NCBI RefSeq assembly: GCF_030151805.1
Contig: NZ_JASLCN010000168.1
Coordinates: 1 to 14,449 of the forward strand
Direction of reading: 5' to 3'
DNA length: 14,449 nt
Source: Fluviicola sp.
GTDB lineage: Bacteria > Bacteroidota > Bacteroidia > Flavobacteriales_D > Crocinitomicaceae
Within the stretch, counting starts at the first letter, position 1. Each line of letters begins with the position of its first letter. The position numbers were made by a program, and so were the translations under genes. The notes under the pieces were generated by a model. It was not told the DNA's origin, did no database searches, and worked only from the letters and a program-made list of their open reading frames with translations. This document shows, one piece after another, positions 13,167 to 14,449 of the stretch.

Positions 13167-14449
13167 ATGATTAAAACGTACCTGTCACTTCTGCTATGCT
13201 TCTTCGTTGTATCTGCTGCATGTGCACAAAAAATGGATACTCAGAAACTCGATCTTTATTTCAAATCATTGGAAGAAAGCGGCAAATTTATGGGAAGCGT
13301 AGCCATTTCTGAAAACGGAAAGATTATTTATACCAAATCGCTTGGATTTTCAGATGTGGAAGCAAATACGAAAACAACTGAAAACTCGAAATACCGCATT
13401 GGTTCCATTTCGAAAACCTTTACAACGGTATTGGTTTTGAAAGCAGTTGAAGAGAAAAAGCTGGATTTGAACCAAACGATTGAGAAATTCTTTCCTACAA
13501 TTCAACATGCAGATAAAATAACGATCAAATACTTGTTGGGTCACCGAAGCGGGATTCACAATTTCACGGACGATGAAAGCTATCCGTCCTGGTTGACGGA
13601 AGCTAAAACCGAAAAGGAAATGGTGGAAATCATTGCAAAGGGCGGGAGCGATTTTGCACCTGGAATGAAAGCTGAATATTCTAACTCGAACTTTGTTTTG
13701 TTAAGCTATATTCTTGAAAAGACGTTCAACAAACCCTATGCAGAGATTTTGAAAATATATATCGCGGATCCGATTGGGTTGACGAATACGTATTTGGGTG
13801 GAAAGATCGACACGAAAAACAATGAAGTGAAATCGTATCATTTTGCCGGAGGTTGGCAACCTGAAACAGAAACGGATATTTCCATTCCTTTAGGAGCTGG
13901 CGGAATTGTTTCTACCCCAAAAGATCTGACGAAATTCAGTGATGGGTTGTTCGGAGGAAAATTATTGAAAAAGGAAAGCCTTGAACTGATGAAAACACTG
14001 AAAGACGGCTATGGACTTGGTTTGTTTCAAACACCTTTTGTTGACAAAATCGGTTACGGACATACCGGTGGAATTGACGGCTTTAGTTCCGAATTTATTC
14101 ATTTCGCAGATAAAAAAGTGTCATTTGCGTTGATCTCAAACGGGTCGAATTATAACAACAGTGCGATTATGATTGCGATGCAGAGCGCTTTTTACAATAA
14201 ACCGTACGATATTCCCGTGTTTACAAGTTATGAGGTAAAGCCCGAAGATCTGGATCAATACGCAGGAGTTTATTCTTCTACCCAAATTCCTGTGAAAATA
14301 ACGATTCTCAAAGAAGGCAAGATATTGACAGCGCAAGCTACCGGGCAAGCAGCATTTCCACTTGAAGCGAGTGCAAAAGATAAATTTGTATTCGATCAGG
14401 CCGGAATCGTGATGGAGTTTAACCTGTCTGAAAAAACAATGGTCCTGAA
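13167..14449 (+). CDS. Serine beta-lactamase-family hydrolase (class C / PBP4*-like), 3' end outside window
   Basis: The frame is open from ATG 13167 to the window edge (427 codons seen), so the gene is incomplete. Residues 1-20 are a signal peptide, probably cut after A-C-A before Gln21; the Cys19 context (SAAC) is a poor lipobox. The three active-site motifs are present: Ser80-I-S-Lys83 (GSISKTF), Tyr171-S-Asn173 (EYSNSN) and His299-T-Gly301 (GHTGGIDGF). YLLGHRSGIHNF is also typical of this group. The family includes AmpC-type beta-lactamases, D-amino-acid peptidases and esterases; HTG in place of KTG points towards the peptidase/esterase side, not antibiotic hydrolysis. From about residue 345 a beta-rich domain begins (LDQYAGVYSSTQIPVKITIL), like the DUF3471-type C-terminal domain. 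It would act in the periplasm. Confidence 0.93.
   Translation, partial: MIKTYLSLLLCFFVVSAACAQKMDTQKLDLYFKSLEESGKFMGSVAISENGKIIYTKSLGFSDVEANTKTTENSKYRIGSISKTFTTVLVLKAVEEKKLDLNQTIEKFFPTIQHADKITIKYLLGHRSGIHNFTDDESYPSWLTEAKTEKEMVEIIAKGGSDFAPGMKAEYSNSNFVLLSYILEKTFNKPYAEILKIYIADPIGLTNTYLGGKIDTKNNEVKSYHFAGGWQPETETDISIPLGAGGIVSTPKDLTKFSDGLFGGKLLKKESLELMKTLKDGYGLGLFQTPFVDKIGYGHTGGIDGFSSEFIHFADKKVSFALISNGSNYNNSAIMIAMQSAFYNKPYDIPVFTSYEVKPEDLDQYAGVYSSTQIPVKITILKEGKILTAQATGQAAFPLEASAKDKFVFDQAGIVMEFNLSEKTMVL

Noticed and set aside
13167..14449. True AmpC-type antibiotic resistance beta-lactamase
   Set aside because: The third motif is HTG, not KTG, and a DUF3471-like domain follows, which is more typical of peptidases or esterases of the same family.

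Overview
The window looks like chromosomal DNA from a member of Bacteroidetes, probably the Flavobacteriia (a Fluviicola-like or Crocinitomicaceae-like background is my best guess). I infer this from protein recall, from AT-rich start regions without clear Shine-Dalgarno sequences, and from several matches to the Bacteroidetes promoter form TTG / TAnnTTTG. All 18 genes I can support lie on the + strand, and the first and last run off the window edges. I see no tRNA, rRNA, CRISPR array, insertion sequence or integrase, and no gene-free stretch longer than about 220 bases.

Layout: (1) 1-2038 holds the end of a probably secreted unknown protein, a lipoprotein with an EF-hand-like Asp loop, and a formylglycine-generating-enzyme-like (SUMF1 fold) protein. 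(2) 2090-3224 holds a candidate operator followed by a HEAT-repeat protein gene and, starting at or just after its stop codon, a rifampin ADP-ribosyltransferase (arr). (3) 3264-5291 holds a two-TM unknown protein, a SMUG2-like uracil-DNA glycosylase and an unnamed conserved protein with no ATG start. (4) 5410-7404 holds a periplasmic TlpA-like thioredoxin protein and a type I methionine aminopeptidase. (5) 7472-8524 holds a well-formed promoter, a MarR regulator and an overlapping four-TM membrane protein. (6) 8558-10274 holds a second copy of the candidate operator, a GyrI-like effector-binding protein, an NAD(P)-binding short-chain dehydrogenase-like protein and a DUF1801 protein. (7) 10402-14449 holds a second DUF1801 protein sharing an ATGA overlap with a secreted S41 peptidase gene, a small two-TM protein, and a serine beta-lactamase-family hydrolase cut by the window end.

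Most of this is housekeeping or small accessory stress and resistance genes, not one large system. The most interesting link is a 21-bp sequence found twice, 6.5 kb apart, matching at 17 positions. One copy lies upstream of the HEAT-arr pair and the other upstream of the GyrI-like/SDR genes. Both contain a TGACA-N6-TGTCA-type inverted repeat, which suggests one regulator controls a small stress or xenobiotic regulon. I did not find a clear multi-gene defence or biosynthetic system.
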